A stretch of 35,238 nt of DNA from a virus: IMG/VR virus record IMGVR_UViG_3300044980_000156, positions 1-35,238 of that record; one strand, 5' to 3'. Below, piece by piece: positions 33,985-35,238 of this stretch. The position numbers and the translations under genes are program-made. The notes under the pieces were generated by a model. The model saw only the letters and a program-made list of their open reading frames with translations. It had not been told where the DNA came from and made no database searches. The stretch's first letter is position 1, and each line of letters starts with the position of its first letter.

Positions 33985-34476
33985 CTAGGACACGTATTTG
34001 CTATACGCGCGCCGCGGGCCGTACATGCCCATCGCGGACGTTGCCGCCGCAGGCGCCGCCGATTTTCCGGGCGACGTCTTGGAAGCCGATGCCGCGATGG
34101 CCGGGGCCTGTTGCTGATACGCCGGAGTGGGGATCGTGAAATTCAACGGTCCATACTGGCCGAGCGTGAGCGACTTCCCGGTTGCCACGTTGACCGCACG
34201 GGAAACCGCGTTGACCGAACCGCCGATCAGCACGCCTTCCGCAAGGTCGGCACTCATTCCTTTGATCAGGAATGCGCCGCCGAACGCGACGACCAGAGCG
34301 GCAAACACTCCGGCCCATCCCGTGCTGAACGATGGAGCGACCATGCCCGGAATCGTTCCCGCGGCAAGAGCCCCGCCGACCGCGCCCGCCACTTTGACGG
34401 CGAGTTTGTTCATATCGCCGGCGCCGAACGGGTTACTGCGGCGGAACGGGTGAAACCCTTTTTTGTGATGCGCCAT
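33985..34476 (-). CDS. Glycine/alanine-rich membrane protein (163 aa)
   Basis: The start is ATG 34476 with GGAGGATTT before it. The open frame runs on to 34566 without such a site. A basic N-terminus (HHKKGFHPFRRSNPFG) is followed by hydrophobic, Gly/Ala-rich segments at about 22-46, 50-75 and 78-95, and a Pro/Ala-rich polar tail ending RRAYSKYVS. Such proteins are common beside the capsid gene of tailless phages and might line the particle membrane or bridge it to DNA. Function is not established. Confidence 0.6.
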   Translation of the reverse strand: MAHHKKGFHPFRRSNPFGAGDMNKLAVKVAGAVGGALAAGTIPGMVAPSFSTGWAGVFAALVVAFGGAFLIKGMSADLAEGVLIGGSVNAVSRAVNVATGKSLTLGQYGPLNFTIPTPAYQQQAPAIAASASKTSPGKSAAPAAATSAMGMYGPRRAYSKYVS

Positions 34477-34567
34477 AAATCCTCCTTCCCCGCCGTCTTT
34501 GTCCCCATGAATCCGACGACGCCGGCGAGCGTCATACGTGGGATTGACAAGTCTGACGAGTTGCATA

Positions 34568-35238
34568 TCAGCCTTTCAAACTTGTGGACGCCATAGCGTC
34601 CAGATTGAAATGATCCGAAATGTCGTAGCGCCCGCCTTTGAAAAGACATTCGCCCGAATACGGATCCACCAGCAAAGCCATTTTCGTATCGTCCCAGCTG
34701 CTCATGGACGAAATCGGCATTTTGTGGCTGCCGAGGGAGGCCCAATTCGCCGCGCCCACCGCCGTGACGACGATGATTTGCGCGATGGGATGGAACACCA
34801 GAAAATTCCTGAATTTCGCCGAGGCGATCATTTCGAGGCGCTGCCGGCGCTTCGGCGCCTCGCGCGGCGCTTCGTCCGGCGCCAGATGGCTTTGCCCGCG
34901 CCGGTCCACCTTGAAAGGATTTTTCACCGGCCGCGTGGGATCGGGCACGTCCGGCATGGCCGCATAGCCGCGCCGCAGCGGCAAGCGCGACACGATCAAA
35001 AGATCGCCTTCGGGGATCGATCGCGCGATCGCCGGACCGTGATCCGGCCAGTACAGGCGGCGGCCCACTTTTTCGGCATCCTCGAGCGGCATTTTGCAGC
35101 CATCGTCCGGCTCGAAATAAATCGTTTCGATCATGCCGAACACCTGGTAGCCGCGCCCTGGACCGGCGGCGGTTCGTTCGCGCTTGATCTTCACTGACAG
35201 ATCGAAATCCATATCGGCCGTTTTCACGGTGTGGACTT
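34568..35238 (-). CDS. Hypothetical protein, C-terminal part (gene crosses the window ends)
   Basis: Main part of the 233-residue protein that starts at 158 across the join. Within the window the frame is open to 35238. The sequence starts with a beta-rich, acidic part (VKTADMDFDLSVKIKRERTA, then VFGMIETIYFEPDDG), followed by a basic Pro/Arg-rich centre (RRGQSHLAPDEAPREAPKRR) and a hydrophobic beta segment (FRNFLVFHPIAQIIVVTAVG). No signal peptide is present at the true start. No family was recognised. Its position suggests an assembly or minor capsid role. Confidence 0.75.
   Translation of the reverse strand, partial: VHTVKTADMDFDLSVKIKRERTAAGPGRGYQVFGMIETIYFEPDDGCKMPLEDAEKVGRRLYWPDHGPAIARSIPEGDLLIVSRLPLRRGYAAMPDVPDPTRPVKNPFKVDRRGQSHLAPDEAPREAPKRRQRLEMIASAKFRNFLVFHPIAQIIVVTAVGAANWASLGSHKMPISSMSSWDDTKMALLVDPYSGECLFKGGRYDISDHFNLDAMASTSLKG
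35112..35238. repeat. Direct terminal repeat, right copy (same sequence as 1-127)
   Basis: Identical to bases 1-127. It marks the overlap at the end of a circular assembly and should be counted once. Confidence 0.95.

Noticed and set aside
1-35238. tRNA genes, integrase, transposase or attachment sites
   Set aside because: No cloverleaf-like sequence, recombinase motif or insertion-sequence end was noticed. A dedicated tRNA and integrase search was not possible here.
35112-35238. Biological long terminal repeat of a linear genome
   Set aside because: The length of exactly 127 bp matches a common assembler k-mer, and the repeat lies within a gene. A circular join explains it better.

Overview
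The window is one complete, visibly GC-rich, circular virus-like genome. Its last 127 bases (35112-35238) repeat its first 127 bases exactly. Joining the ends completes a gene that is otherwise cut, so the unique length is 35,111 bp. The assembly is probably metagenomic. No terminase, portal, HK97-type capsid, tape measure, tail, integrase or DNA polymerase gene is recognisable. What is present is a HerA/FtsK-type ATPase, several small beta-rich capsid-like proteins, many single-pass membrane proteins, a membrane-anchored lytic transglycosylase and a membrane-anchored transglutaminase-like cysteine peptidase. This set best fits a tailless, probably membrane-containing icosahedral phage of a bacterium, far larger than PM2 (about 10 kb) or PRD1 (about 15 kb). 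The host is unknown. The host idea (soil Acidobacteriota-like, from the style of the tail-spike N-terminus and several small proteins) is only an impression.

Layout: two long transcription units diverge from about 5.56-5.71 kb and converge at about 19.6 kb. The rightward unit (5714-19644) holds a hypothetical protein, a DnaB-like/RepA-like helicase, a 0.5-kb AT-richer control region with ten copies of a 9-bp iteron, then about 25 small genes often joined by ATGA overlaps. These include several zinc-ribbon proteins, the HerA-like ATPase, a cytosine-C5 methyltransferase whose gene is read in two frames, and a beta-class N4/N6 methyltransferase. This looks like the replication and regulation half.

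The leftward unit starts at 5557, crosses the artificial window ends and runs down to 19597. In transcription order it encodes: the transglutaminase-like peptidase and a paralogous family of membrane-tailed proteins sharing an N-terminal MAYA/RGLG motif (5557 to 1268); two or three unknown proteins; a glycine/alanine-rich membrane protein; four beta-rich capsid-like proteins (33918 to 31114); two large proteins with Sec signal peptides, one a LamG-like plus SGNH-hydrolase spike candidate (31107 to 26757); and then membrane proteins, a glycosyltransferase, a lytic transglycosylase, an M15 peptidase and small holin/spanin-like proteins (26750 to 19597). This looks like the virion, attachment and lysis half.

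Two RNA/DNA-level systems stand out. One is a leader hairpin with a bulged G and GGYAA loop that recurs upstream of unrelated genes on both strands with compensatory changes. The other is a set of strong hairpins without U-tracts that fill nearly every sizeable gap in the leftward operon. Function calls without catalytic motifs are inference.
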